NCBI GenBank assembly: GCA_016706055.1
Contig: JADJKL010000011.1
Location: 124,001 to 188,000 of the forward strand
Length of the DNA: 64,000 nt
DNA from: Chitinophagaceae bacterium
GTDB taxonomy: Bacteria; Bacteroidota; Bacteroidia; Chitinophagales; Chitinophagaceae
Direction of reading: 5' to 3'
Below the pieces are notes generated by a model. It was not told the DNA's origin and searched no databases. It worked only from the letters and a program-made list of their open reading frames with translations. This document shows, piece after piece, positions 12,738 through 21,510 of the stretch. Position 1 is the first letter of the stretch. Each line of letters opens with the position of its first letter. The position numbers were made by a program, and so were the translations under genes.

Positions 12738-12751
12738 AAAAAATTGTAGAA

Positions 12752-13744
12752 ATGAAATATTGTATTGTAGTATTTTTTCTAATGCTGACTGGAATACTTA
12801 AAGGTCAGTCACCGCATTTTTCGCAGTTTTATTCAGCACCATTGTTGATGAACCCGGCAAACACTGGATTTATTCCTGGAAACATTCGGGTGGCTGGTAA
12901 TTACCGATCTCAATGGGGAAATGGCGGTTCATCTTACAGCACAAGTACTTTATCAACTGATTTCAGGCTCTTAAAAAACAAATTGGCGGAAGGGAATAAG
13001 TTAGGCTTTGGTTTGTCTTTATTAAATGATAAATCATTGGAAGGAGCGATTCAGAATAGTTCAATAAGCGTAAGTACTGCTTATAATTTATCGCTTGATC
13101 AGGATAATATACATACAATTGGGTTGGGATTTCAGGGGGTTTATAATCAACGACAGATCAATTTTAATAAACTGACTTTTGAAAATCAATTGACGGTTGG
13201 TGGATTCGATCCTTCATTACCAGTTGGTGAATCATTACCCGATGGAACTAAAAGTTATTTTGATATGGGTGTAGGTGCTGCCTACCACGCCTCATTGGAG
13301 GATAAGTCATTTTTTGCAGGCTTTAGTGTATTTAATATGCTGAAGAAAAAAGATATATTTCTGGATCCCGAATTCAAATTACCGCAACGATATATGTTAA
13401 TGGCAGGTGGTGATCTTGATGTTGGTGCAAATGGTGTTTTTTATTTTTCGATGAATTACCAGCAGCAGGGGACTACAAATGAAACGACAGTAGGAGCATC
13501 TTATGGAATTCAGCTGGGTGATGCCAAAAGGAATATAATAAGTTTGGGATCTTGGTATCGTTTGAATGATGCTATTATTCCGTATGTAGGTTATCAATTG
13601 GGTGGCTTGCAAACCGGGTTTAGTTTTGATTATACAACTTCAAAATTAAAAACAGGCGGCCAGACAAGAAATGGTTTTGAGATCAGTATGGTGTATACAG
13701 CGGAAGACAAATCAACATTAAAAAGATTAGTTCCCTGGTATTAA
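12752..13744 (+). CDS. PorP/SprF family type IX secretion system membrane protein
   Basis: The 330-residue protein has a signal peptide (MKYCIVVFFLMLTGILKGQ) and the family's typical beginning SPHFSQFYSAPLLMNPANTG, then alternating beta-strand sequence that fits an outer-membrane barrel. PorP/SprF proteins are paired with individual T9SS substrates, notably those with type B sorting domains such as SprB; they help substrate delivery or anchoring at the outer membrane. Here the gene starts 14 bases after the giant type B substrate ends, so the two are almost certainly co-transcribed and functionally paired. The gene is intact and of normal family length. Confidence 0.9.
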   Translation: MKYCIVVFFLMLTGILKGQSPHFSQFYSAPLLMNPANTGFIPGNIRVAGNYRSQWGNGGSSYSTSTLSTDFRLLKNKLAEGNKLGFGLSLLNDKSLEGAIQNSSISVSTAYNLSLDQDNIHTIGLGFQGVYNQRQINFNKLTFENQLTVGGFDPSLPVGESLPDGTKSYFDMGVGAAYHASLEDKSFFAGFSVFNMLKKKDIFLDPEFKLPQRYMLMAGGDLDVGANGVFYFSMNYQQQGTTNETTVGASYGIQLGDAKRNIISLGSWYRLNDAIIPYVGYQLGGLQTGFSFDYTTSKLKTGGQTRNGFEISMVYTAEDKSTLKRLVPWY

Positions 13745-13754
13745 TTAAAGATGC

Positions 13755-14273
13755 TCAAGGAATTATTTTTTCAAAATTAATCCGGCTATTTAGCCAGCTA
13801 TCTTTCACTGGTACAATCCAACTATTTTCTAATTCCTCTTTTGTTTGTACTAGGTTGTTGAAGTATAATGTTTCTGGTTGGATAAATCCGTTTTCAACAC
13901 CGTAAGTAAGTTGTGAGATGGGCAATAACTGAATTTTATCTTTTACAATAAATGCCAAACTGATTCTATCGAATAAATTTACACTAAACTGTTTTTCCAT
14001 TTCTTTTATTAGTCTTACTGAACTATCGGTGCTGCATCCGCTTACTCCTGTTGCAGTTTCATCAGCCAATAAAACAATAAACTGGCCAAAGAAAAGATGA
14101 GCTTCGCCTTTCACTGGTGTGCCGTGACTTAACCAATTTGCAGTAAATGCATTCAACTTGTCTTCTATATCAAAAGCTTCGCTTAAAGAAAATACTCTGT
14201 TTGATTGATAGACCCAAACTCTAGAGTCTGCGTGAAAATCTTTATTGAGGAGATGTTTGTATTCGAAACTCAT
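13755..14273 (-). CDS. conserved uncharacterised Bacteroidota protein
   Basis: A 172-residue soluble protein without signal peptide or membrane segment. Notable features are ADSRVWVYQSNR near the N-terminus, a GEAHLFFGQFIVLLADE stretch and a short VSGCSTDSS segment with the only cysteine of that region. Similar proteins are sometimes labelled ABC transporter ATPase, but no Walker motif is present, so I do not use that name. It lies 9 bases downstream of the CCG-domain Fe-S oxidoreductase on the same strand, suggesting one transcript. Function is unknown. Confidence 0.6.
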   Translation of the reverse strand: MSFEYKHLLNKDFHADSRVWVYQSNRVFSLSEAFDIEDKLNAFTANWLSHGTPVKGEAHLFFGQFIVLLADETATGVSGCSTDSSVRLIKEMEKQFSVNLFDRISLAFIVKDKIQLLPISQLTYGVENGFIQPETLYFNNLVQTKEELENSWIVPVKDSWLNSRINFEKIIP

Positions 14274-14282
14274 GGAGTAAAG

Positions 14283-15062
14283 TTAATTCATACTGGCGGC
14301 AATCAATTCTGCAATATCCAAAACCTGTACGGAATCTTCTTTTTCTTCCAATTTTACTCCGTCAGTCAACATAGTGTTGCAGAAAGGACAAGCTGCTGCA
14401 ATAACAGAAGCACCGGTTCCAATAGCTTCGTGGCTACGTTCAATATTTATTCTTGTAATTCCTTTTTCTTCTTCTTTAAACATTTGCGCACCGCCGGCAC
14501 CGCAACAAAGTCCGTTACTTTTGCAACGTTTCATTTCTATCAGTTCGGCATCTAAAGCTTCCAGCACTTTTCTTGGAGCTTCGTAAATATTATTGGAACG
14601 ACCTAGATAGCAACTGTCATGGTAAGTAATTTTTTTACCTTTAAATGTGCCGCCTTCCTTCATAGTTATTTTCCCTTCATCAATTAATCCTTGTAAAAAA
14701 GTAGAATGATGAATCACTTCATAGTTGCCGCCCAATTCCGGATATTCATTTTTCAGCGTATTGAAGCAATGCGGGCAAGCCGTTACTATTTTTTTGATAT
14801 TGTAATTATTAAGGATTTGTATGTTCTGGTAAGCCATCATCTGAAACATAAACTCATTACCAGCTCTGCGAACAGGATCGCCGGTACACATTTCTTCCTT
14901 GCCAAGTATGGCATAGTTTATACCTACTTTATCCAAAATAGTAACGAAGGCCTTAGTGATTTTTTGTGCTCTCTGGTCAAAACTACCGGCACAGCCCACC
15001 CAGAATAGAACTTCGGGGCTTTTGCCTTCGGCAGATAATTCAGCTACTGTTGGAACATTCAT
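14283..15062 (-). CDS. CCG-domain Fe-S oxidoreductase subunit (GlpC/HdrD-like)
   Basis: The 259-residue protein carries two cysteine-rich CCG-type domains: one early (WVGCAGSFDQRA ... ACPHCFNTLKNEYP) and one late (HDSCYLGR ... NGLCCGAGGAQMF ... AACPFCNTMLTDG). Such domains bind Fe-S clusters in heterodisulfide reductase, glycolate oxidase and lactate-utilisation enzymes. In related bacteria this protein usually works with a membrane protein bearing two 4Fe-4S clusters; a good partner is encoded at 18675-20000 on the same strand. Here six genes lie between them. Likely role: electron transfer to or from the quinone pool. The physiological donor is unknown. Confidence 0.8.
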   Translation of the reverse strand: MNVPTVAELSAEGKSPEVLFWVGCAGSFDQRAQKITKAFVTILDKVGINYAILGKEEMCTGDPVRRAGNEFMFQMMAYQNIQILNNYNIKKIVTACPHCFNTLKNEYPELGGNYEVIHHSTFLQGLIDEGKITMKEGGTFKGKKITYHDSCYLGRSNNIYEAPRKVLEALDAELIEMKRCKSNGLCCGAGGAQMFKEEEKGITRINIERSHEAIGTGASVIAAACPFCNTMLTDGVKLEEKEDSVQVLDIAELIAASMN

Positions 15063-15216
15063 TTAATTCAATTTCAACAACAATATTACTGAAAACACAG
15101 CACTTATCAATTCTGGTAATTAGGATTACTGAAATTGATATATCCTGAATATTAAGGTATTAAAAACAAAAAATGCTGGTTTATTAGCAGGAAACTTATT
15201 TTTGTTACATATCAAT

Positions 15217-16260
15217 ATGAAGATTAAAAAATTCTTTCAAAAAATAACCAACTGGGAACTGTGGAATTTCTATGTTCTGTATTTCCCAATCAGCTTTGTC
15301 TGGCTATGGCATTGTATTCGTAGCTGGAACTTCTGGTTTTTCAGTCCGTCTAATCCTACTATCACTTTTGGAGGTTTTGAAGGAGAGGGTAAGAAGGAAA
15401 TGTATGATCAGTTGCCAACGCATCTTATTCCCCGCACTATTTACATTATGCATGACTGGTCTTTTGACGAAGTGAAAAAGAAAATTGACGAAGCAGGATT
15501 TACGCTTCCCTATATTGTAAAACCTGATGTGGGCATGAAAGGAATCTTATTTCGAAAAATTGATAGTGAAGACCAGTTGGAAAAATATCATGAAAGAATT
15601 CCGGTAGAATATATTGTGCAGGATTTAATTGAGTTACCAGTAGAAGTCAGTGTGTTTTATTACCGCTATCCATGGGAAGAAAAAGGTGTTGTGAGTGGAT
15701 TTATTGATAAGGAACTGCTTCAGGTAAAAGGAGATGGAAATACAACTTTAAAAGATTTAGTGGCGATGCATCCCCGTGCAAAGTTTCGGATGGAAGAAAT
15801 GGAGCATCGTCATGGACATCGTTTCGATAGAGTGATTCCCAAAGGAGAAATATTTTATCTGTCTTATGCAGGTAATCATAACAGAGGCGCACATTTCACT
15901 AATCTGCACAATGAAATTGATGAAAGCCTTCATAAAGTATTTGATGAACTGAGCCATTTCACCGATAAGTTTTATTATGGCCGTTATGATATTAAAACCA
16001 CTTCTATCGAAGATTTAAAACAGGGAAAGAATTTTTTGATTCTTGAATTTAACGGTTGCGGTGCAGAACCGAATCATATTTATGATTGTAATATGAGCAT
16101 CTGGAAAGCATACGGCGTTTTGTTACATCACTGGAAAGTGTTGTATAAGATTAGCCGCTATAATCATAAACAAGGGGTGCCTTATTGGTCTTTTATGAAA
16201 GGCTACAGATACCTGCAGGATGCTAAGAAGCATTTTAAGATGCTTGAAAAGTATGACTAA
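15217..16260 (+). CDS. ATP-grasp domain protein of unknown substrate
   Basis: The 347-residue protein begins with a hydrophobic, aromatic-rich segment (about 15-50, FYVLYFPISFVWLWHC) that may be a membrane anchor, followed by an ATP-grasp-like fold. ATP-grasp hallmarks are YIVKPDVGMKG (nucleotide-binding lysine strand), YIVQDLIELPVEVSVFY, VKGDGNTTLKDLV (as in D-Ala-D-Ala ligase and cyanophycin synthetase relatives) and FLILEFNGCGAEP (the metal-binding E-x-N motif). This superfamily joins a carboxylate to an amine or thiol through acyl-phosphate. ATG 15217 fits the context better than the TTG at 15202. It stands alone, divergent from the Fe-S gene. A possible -7 box TATTTTTG lies at 15197-15204. 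Confidence 0.7.
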   Translation: MKIKKFFQKITNWELWNFYVLYFPISFVWLWHCIRSWNFWFFSPSNPTITFGGFEGEGKKEMYDQLPTHLIPRTIYIMHDWSFDEVKKKIDEAGFTLPYIVKPDVGMKGILFRKIDSEDQLEKYHERIPVEYIVQDLIELPVEVSVFYYRYPWEEKGVVSGFIDKELLQVKGDGNTTLKDLVAMHPRAKFRMEEMEHRHGHRFDRVIPKGEIFYLSYAGNHNRGAHFTNLHNEIDESLHKVFDELSHFTDKFYYGRYDIKTTSIEDLKQGKNFLILEFNGCGAEPNHIYDCNMSIWKAYGVLLHHWKVLYKISRYNHKQGVPYWSFMKGYRYLQDAKKHFKMLEKYD

Positions 16261-16314
16261 GCCGTTACAGCATTCTCCTTGCTTTCACTAACTTTAGTTT
16301 CTAAAATAATTCTA

Positions 16315-17016
16315 ATGCCGGATGATGAAAAGTTTATAATGCTCCGTAATTATGATTTGTGGTGTAATCTGGAGGATCGGGAATATGATGAACTAAATGT
16401 TGCTCACCAATTTATCGAAGCTAAGAAAGGCGACTATATCTACTTCGATTCTCATCATTTAAACAAACTCTATTTTTTAAAAGGCGGTTATATCAAAATT
16501 GGATTTATTGATGATGAGGGCAATGAAATTATTAAAGAAATTATTAAGGAAGGTGAAATATTTGGACAGTTTGCTCTGGAACGGAATAACTTGAATGGAG
16601 AATTCGCCAAAGCATATAAAGGAAATGTTAGCCTTTGTGCTTTTTCTATTGAAGACTTCGAAAAATTGTTGAAGAAAAAACCGGAGCTTGCAATTAAGTA
16701 TAGCAAACAAGTAGGGGAGAAGTTGCGAAGAGCAGAGTTTCGTTTGTTGAATATGCTCAACAAAGATGTACGGGCAAGACTGGTTGCTTTTTATTATCAC
16801 CTTGCCATTATGGATGGGTATAACGGATCGGCAACATCTTATTCTATTGATAATTTTTTAACACATGATGATATCGCAAAACTGATTGGTAGTGCCAGGC
16901 AAACAGTTACTACACTCATCAATCAGCTAGAAGGAGAAGGCTTAGTAAAGATCTCAAGAAAGAAAATTGAAATACCAGATGTTAAAAAACTACAGCAACT
17001 GGTAATGGTAACTTGA
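16315..17016 (+). CDS. Crp/Fnr family transcriptional regulator
   Basis: A cyclic-nucleotide-binding-type beta-roll (about residues 25-125, with KGDYIYFDSHHLNKLYFL and EGEIFGQFAL) is followed by a dimerisation helix and a winged helix-turn-helix (about 175-225, LTHDDIAKLIGSARQTVTTLI). There is no cysteine cluster for an Fe-S centre, so an Fnr-like oxygen sensor is unlikely. The ATG at 16315 is chosen over the TTG at 16279, which only adds a stretch not typical of the family. The stop lies 23 bases before the LysE gene. The effector and regulon cannot be read from the sequence. Confidence 0.85.
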   Translation: MPDDEKFIMLRNYDLWCNLEDREYDELNVAHQFIEAKKGDYIYFDSHHLNKLYFLKGGYIKIGFIDDEGNEIIKEIIKEGEIFGQFALERNNLNGEFAKAYKGNVSLCAFSIEDFEKLLKKKPELAIKYSKQVGEKLRRAEFRLLNMLNKDVRARLVAFYYHLAIMDGYNGSATSYSIDNFLTHDDIAKLIGSARQTVTTLINQLEGEGLVKISRKKIEIPDVKKLQQLVMVT

Positions 17017-17039
17017 CCATTACTTCCTATTTTCGTTTT

Positions 17040-17734
17040 ATGCGGCCGTTAATTAAAATCTTCTTTGTTGGAATGCTGGTTAGTTTCCTTGGCTCATTGC
17101 CATTGGGAACGCTGAATATTGCGGCTATGCAGATTTCAATAAGCGATGGAGTAATGGCAGCCATCCTCTTCTCAGCAGGTTCTTTATTGGCAGAAATAAT
17201 TTATGTACGCATTTCATTGGTGGCAATGGATTGGATACGAAAGCAGGAGAAAATACTAAAGGCATTGGAATGGGTAACACTGGTTATTGTGCTGGCATTG
17301 GCAGCTGCCAGTTTTTATGCCGCTTTGCATCCATCTGTTTCAAAAAATGCAATATTAGATAGTCCAATGCCTAAATTTATTTTGGGTTTTGTAATGAGTG
17401 CATTAAATCCAGTGCAGATACCATTTTGGTTTGGTTGGAGTACGGTACTTTTTACAAGAAAGTTTTACTGCCTAAGAATGAGCATTACAATATTTATATA
17501 ATTGGAATTGGTATGGGGACTTTTATCGGCAATTGTGTTTTTATTTTTGGTGGCCGGTTAGTTGCAAGTAAGATCAGTAACAACCAGGATATTCTTAGTT
17601 GGGTAATCGGCGGTATTTTTGCTATAACTGCAATTTTTCAACTGTGGAGAATATTAAAGAAAAAAGACCCTGCTCATAATTTGGAACATCCAGAAGATGC
17701 AATTACACCTTTTGAAAAAAAGATGATCAAATAG
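17040..17734 (+). CDS. LysE family amino-acid/metabolite exporter, frameshifted
   Basis: A small polytopic membrane protein with about six hydrophobic segments. The N-terminus (FFVGMLVSFLGSLPLGTLNIAAMQISI) is the typical LysE/RhtB start with its conserved LPLG element. The first frame stops at 17501, but adding one A in the short run at 17459-17461 joins TRK to VLLPKNEHYNIYIIGIGMGTF and on to the end at 17734, giving about 231 residues, normal for the family. A sequencing error is more likely than a real lesion. ATG 17040 is preferred to the TTG at 17013, which would overlap the regulator gene. Substrate unknown. Confidence 0.75.
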
Positions 17735-17736
17735 TT

Positions 17737-18264
17737 TTAAAAACGATAGCCTGCCGAAAGCGATGGAATAACCCTGCCGCCATTGTCTTCATCCATCGAA
17801 TTATAATCTTTACTAATTTTCAATGTGTAACCATAGCCAATTGAAGGTGCGGCATAAATCCGTTTTGCAAATACAAGATGATAGCCTGCTTCTGCAAATG
17901 GAGTAATCAATAAACTGTTTCGGCTCGTTTTTCCTTCGAAGTTTTCGAGAGAGAATAAAATCCTTGCACCAGCAAAAGGGCTGCTGCCTTTCGTTATAAT
18001 TTTATCGCTGAAAGCATAACGATAGCCGATATATACGCCGAAGCCATGTGAAACTGAATAAGCTTTTTTGGAGGCCAACTGATACGTAATGCCTGCACTA
18101 AAACTATTTTTATTACTAAATGATTCTCCCCGAAGGGCAGCTTTTGCATTGTTATAGCCTTTGCCAATGAGCCGCATGTATTCGCCACCAAGTTCAAAAG
18201 GTTTTTGAGCCTGGCTTACTATTGTAGTTGATATTGCGATGAGTAATAAAGAAAATCGTAGCAT
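17737..18264 (-). CDS. exported beta-rich (outer-membrane barrel-like) protein
   Basis: The 175-residue protein has a signal peptide (MLRFSLLLIAISTTIVSQA, cleavage near SQAQK) and alternating hydrophobic and polar beta-strands (GFGVYIGYRYAF, LLITPFAEAGYHLVF, APSIGYGYTLKIS), ending in SAGYRF. A C-terminal phenylalanine after a final strand is the usual signature of outer-membrane barrels. It faces the LysE gene tail to tail with only 2 bases between stops. No specific family is recognised. Confidence 0.6.
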   Translation of the reverse strand: MLRFSLLLIAISTTIVSQAQKPFELGGEYMRLIGKGYNNAKAALRGESFSNKNSFSAGITYQLASKKAYSVSHGFGVYIGYRYAFSDKIITKGSSPFAGARILFSLENFEGKTSRNSLLITPFAEAGYHLVFAKRIYAAPSIGYGYTLKISKDYNSMDEDNGGRVIPSLSAGYRF

Positions 18265-18319
18265 AAGTAATAGTAAAACGAATGGATGCCATAATTATTT
18301 TGCTTCCTTGCAATTTTGA

Positions 18320-18649
18320 TTAATCAACGATAAATAGTTTGCAGCCTGTATTAGTTGATGTCTTATGTGCTTCGTTATTATCGCCAACAAAATAGCACTT
18401 GCCTTTTGTTAATTTCATGATTCGGCCATCCTCCAGCTCTGTATCCATTTCTCCATCCACACAATAAATAATATGGCCTTTGCTACACCAATGATCGGCT
18501 TTGTAGCCAGGAGAATAAACGACTTCTCTTACTCTGATCTCATTCATCATTTGTACTTTCCAGTATGCAGTGCCGGTTTCGCCTTTATGTTCTTCCGCGG
18601 GAATGGAAGACCAGTCAATTGTTTGGAATGGAAATGAATCGAGTTTCAA
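18320..18649 (-). CDS. DHCW-motif cupin-fold protein
   Basis: A 109-residue single-domain cupin. The stretch GYKADHWCSKGHIIYCVDGEM contains the histidine/cysteine pattern that names the DHCW-motif cupin subgroup, and a second conserved element lies at FVGDNNEAHKTS. Cupins of this size bind a metal and may act as small enzymes or sensors; the substrate is not known. It lies 25 bases downstream of the Fe-S membrane protein gene on the same strand, so co-transcription is plausible. Confidence 0.75.
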   Translation of the reverse strand: MKLDSFPFQTIDWSSIPAEEHKGETGTAYWKVQMMNEIRVREVVYSPGYKADHWCSKGHIIYCVDGEMDTELEDGRIMKLTKGKCYFVGDNNEAHKTSTNTGCKLFIVD

Positions 18650-18674
18650 TTATTAATTTTTAATTACTAATTAT

Positions 18675-20000
18675 TCATTTTAATTCCTCCACCCACTTAT
18701 CTCTTTCATCCGGACTAAATTTCCACGGCGCAAAATTATTCTCCACATTGCTGAACATGGCTGCCCATTCTGGCGAGGTATTACTTTCTTCCATTACAAG
18801 ATAACGGCGTAGTTGTAAAATAATATCCAGTGGACTAATACTAACCGGACATTCCTGCACACAGGCATTACAAGTGGTGCAGGCACTTAGTTCTTCTACC
18901 GAAATATAATCATGTAACAAACTCTTTCCATCATCTCTAAATTCGCCGTTTGCATTAATATTCTTTCCAACATTGTTCACTCTGTCACGGGTATCCATCA
19001 TAATCTTTCTTGGCGATAAAAGTTTGCCGGTTTGTGTGGCCGGACAAGCAGCAGAACATCTGCCACATTCGGTACAGCTATAAGCATCCATCAGATTCTT
19101 CCAACTGAGATCCTGAATATCTTTTGCGCCAAACTTTTGTATAACGGCTGCTTGTTCGCCAGTTGGGGCTAACTCAGGCTGCATGGCATACAATACTTCG
19201 TTTTGAATGGATGGCATATTTTCCATTTGTCCCATTGGTTTCAAACGGGCATAATATGCATTCGGGAACGCTAAAATAATATGCAGATGTTTTGAATAAG
19301 GTAAATAGTTTAAGAAGGCGAATATGCCAACGATATGTAACCACCAGCAACCTCTTTCCAAAATTATCAGCGAGTCATTACTCATGCCGCTGATTACAGG
19401 ATGCAAGTATTGTGATAATATAAAATTACCTGTTGGATGTGCTGCATAATGTTCGGCACCTCTTGCTTGTAACAATGTATCACTTGCATTTAGAAAAAGA
19501 AACAACGACATTAATACAATCTCAGTAATCAGGATATAGTTTGCATCACTTCTTGGCCAGCCATCTAGGTCTTTACTTACAAACCGTTTGATATTGACGA
19601 TATTTCTTCTGATAAAAAATATGACACAGGAAACTAAAACCAATAAAGCCAGTACTTCAAATGCATTAATAAGAAATGTATAAAGGCCACCTAAGTATTG
19701 ACCAAACAAACGGTGTGTCCCAAAAATTCCATCTAAAACAATTTCTAGTACTTCAATATTAATGATGACGAATCCGGCATAAACAAAAAAGTGCATGACT
19801 GCTACCAATGGATTGCGAAACATTTTCTTTTGTCCAAATGATAGCAACAATAGATTTTTCCAGCGTTGCGGTTTGTTGTCGGTGATATCTTCATCTCGGC
19901 CGAGCTTGATGTTGCGGCTGATCTCTCTTACTTTTTTTGAAAAAAACCAGACAGAAAAGGCACTGACAAGAATAAAGAGAACCTGTTGAATAATTTGCAT
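18675..20000 (-). CDS. membrane-bound 4Fe-4S oxidoreductase (HdrE/NarI-like plus dicluster ferredoxin domain)
   Basis: The 441-residue protein has about six transmembrane segments in its first 270 residues, containing histidines suited to b-haem binding (for example VAVMHFFVYAGF and WWLHIVGIF). A C-terminal dicluster ferredoxin domain follows, with CTECGRCSAACPA and CTTCNACVQECPV. This arrangement passes electrons between a soluble Fe-S partner and the quinone pool. Its normal partner, a CCG-domain protein, is encoded at 14283-15062 rather than next door. Likely cellular location is the inner membrane, with clusters in the cytoplasm. Confidence 0.85.
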   Translation of the reverse strand: MQIIQQVLFILVSAFSVWFFSKKVREISRNIKLGRDEDITDNKPQRWKNLLLLSFGQKKMFRNPLVAVMHFFVYAGFVIINIEVLEIVLDGIFGTHRLFGQYLGGLYTFLINAFEVLALLVLVSCVIFFIRRNIVNIKRFVSKDLDGWPRSDANYILITEIVLMSLFLFLNASDTLLQARGAEHYAAHPTGNFILSQYLHPVISGMSNDSLIILERGCWWLHIVGIFAFLNYLPYSKHLHIILAFPNAYYARLKPMGQMENMPSIQNEVLYAMQPELAPTGEQAAVIQKFGAKDIQDLSWKNLMDAYSCTECGRCSAACPATQTGKLLSPRKIMMDTRDRVNNVGKNINANGEFRDDGKSLLHDYISVEELSACTTCNACVQECPVSISPLDIILQLRRYLVMEESNTSPEWAAMFSNVENNFAPWKFSPDERDKWVEELK

Positions 20001-20193
20001 GGCAGATGTTTACAGCTGCTAATTTACGGCATCGGTTTTAAACCCACCCCCTTTCAAAATTTTATTTGCGCAGTTTTGCTGCCCTTCTCTTCCGATTTTA
20101 TCGGAATCTTCGACAAGGAGGGGATGGAAAAGGTTGAATTTTTTATAGAAAAATAAGATTTCAAATAGTTTAAATGTATAGTACTACTATTCC
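20001..20193. other. intergenic segment with a short palindrome
   Basis: No gene is visible between the Fe-S gene start and the inverted repeat. A perfect palindrome (TCCGAT-TTT-ATCGGA) lies at 20091-20105 inside a CTTC/GAAG-flanked stretch that looks like a short dispersed intergenic element. Confidence 0.3.
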
Positions 20194-20304
20194 GTCATAC
20201 TTGGCTTGACCCGGTATCTTTTTCAAAAGATATTTCAGAGAGAGATGCCGGATCAAGTCCTGCAAGACAAGAAGCAACAGATACCGGGTCAAGCCCGGTA
20301 TGAC
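20194..20304. repeat. REP/MITE-like inverted repeat, 111 bp
   Basis: The left end (GTCATACTTGGCTTGACCCG...) and the reverse complement of the right end (GTCATACCGGGCTTGACCCG...) match at 24 of 26 positions. The middle holds a third partial copy, GCCGGATCAAGTCC, near 20248. There is no open frame. Length and terminal symmetry suit a small non-autonomous mobile or REP-type element, between the convergent ends of the neighbouring intergenic DNA. Confidence 0.65.
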
Positions 20305-20334
20305 ATTCAAATAATGAATTAACGGGCAACAACT

Positions 20335-21405
20335 TTAAAAATGCAAAGCATGAACTTTAAATTTTCCATTTGATAGTTCCAGCGAAGGCGTAGGAAACTT
20401 GAATGCACTTAAAACAGTAAAAAGAAATTTCAATCCTTTTTTATTTGTTTTGATTTTTGTTAAATCAATATCCGGAGCTAAATACCATTGGCGGTATCTT
20501 TTTATATCCGTTCGGTTGAAAATAATATTGCCATTAGCATCTTTACCAATATTTTCTGTACCGCCAAACATTCCTTCGGCGCCATAGCCAACAGCTACGG
20601 ATAACCATTCGGGGATATTTGAATTTTTAAAAAAAGGTTTCAAATTAGCACTTGCCCAATAGGTTTGGCCGTTATAATCTTTTAGCAATCGTTCTGGAAT
20701 ACTTTTTCCAAACAGCACATCGCTTCGCTGATTTAATGTTGGATCTGAATATGATTTTTTATGAAAAGAGAATTTTAGTTTGATTCGTTGGTCATCCCAG
20801 GCAAGTTCTTGTGCAATCATTGCTCCGCTGCCGAGAATGTTGGCACCAAAATCTCCCCAGCTCCAGCCCCAGCCAGCACTATGACCATCCAGAAATTCAA
20901 TTACTGTTTGATACACTGCACCACTCATTCCGCCAATCCAGATTCTTTTCTTACGGTCAATACCTGTCCATCGCCACATTTCCATACTGGCACGGCTCTC
21001 GATATAAGCACTATACAAGTGACCAACCTTATCTACTTGTTTCCATTCTGGAAAATCATTGAACGTATGAAATTTTGTTTTTTCATATTGGCTGTACCAA
21101 GCAGATGAAAGTGCAATCATGGTAGCACTGTAGCCAACAACATTGGCACCGGCAACAAACCATATTCTTTTTTCCTTTTGTTGTGGAGTAAGGCTGTAAT
21201 ATTTGGGGTCTTGCTTTAAAGAATGTGATTGAGTGTCTATGGTTAAGGTTAAATCATCTGGAACATTTAAAGTACTATCTGTTTGTGCTTTAATGTTTGT
21301 TGAAAGAAGTAGGAATACTATCAAAATGCTGAATAGCGAACAGAACCTTGAAGAGTGCGACGCAACGAAAGACGATAGTAGTAATGCCGATGACCTCATA
21401 AACAT
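20335..21405 (-). CDS. exported DUF2279 family protein
   Basis: The protein has an N-terminal hydrophobic signal segment (FSILIVFLLLSTNIKAQ) and the DUF2279 core (WKQVDKVGHLYSAYIESR ... GGMSGAVYQTVIEFLDGHSAGWGWSWGDFGANILG), a conserved Bacteroidota domain of unknown function with several small-residue-rich helices and an HSAGWG motif. The C-terminus is beta-rich and may sit in the outer membrane. An upstream in-frame start at 21480 exists, but ATG 21405 gives a shorter lead before the signal segment. It is divergent from the phosphohexomutase gene. Role unknown. Confidence 0.7.
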   Translation of the reverse strand: MFMRSSALLLSSFVASHSSRFCSLFSILIVFLLLSTNIKAQTDSTLNVPDDLTLTIDTQSHSLKQDPKYYSLTPQQKEKRIWFVAGANVVGYSATMIALSSAWYSQYEKTKFHTFNDFPEWKQVDKVGHLYSAYIESRASMEMWRWTGIDRKKRIWIGGMSGAVYQTVIEFLDGHSAGWGWSWGDFGANILGSGAMIAQELAWDDQRIKLKFSFHKKSYSDPTLNQRSDVLFGKSIPERLLKDYNGQTYWASANLKPFFKNSNIPEWLSVAVGYGAEGMFGGTENIGKDANGNIIFNRTDIKRYRQWYLAPDIDLTKIKTNKKGLKFLFTVLSAFKFPTPSLELSNGKFKVHALHF

Positions 21406-21510
21406 CAAATTTACGACTCGCAGACTTAACCGGATTGAAAAGATGCCCGCCTGAATGACGCAGTCGGGCAGGAAATTCAATATCTTAGAGGCTCATTTAA
21501 ATATTGCGAT

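Noticed and set aside
13755..14273. Annotation as an ABC transporter ATPase, as used for similar proteins.
   Set aside because: No Walker A, signature or Walker B motif is present in the 172 residues.
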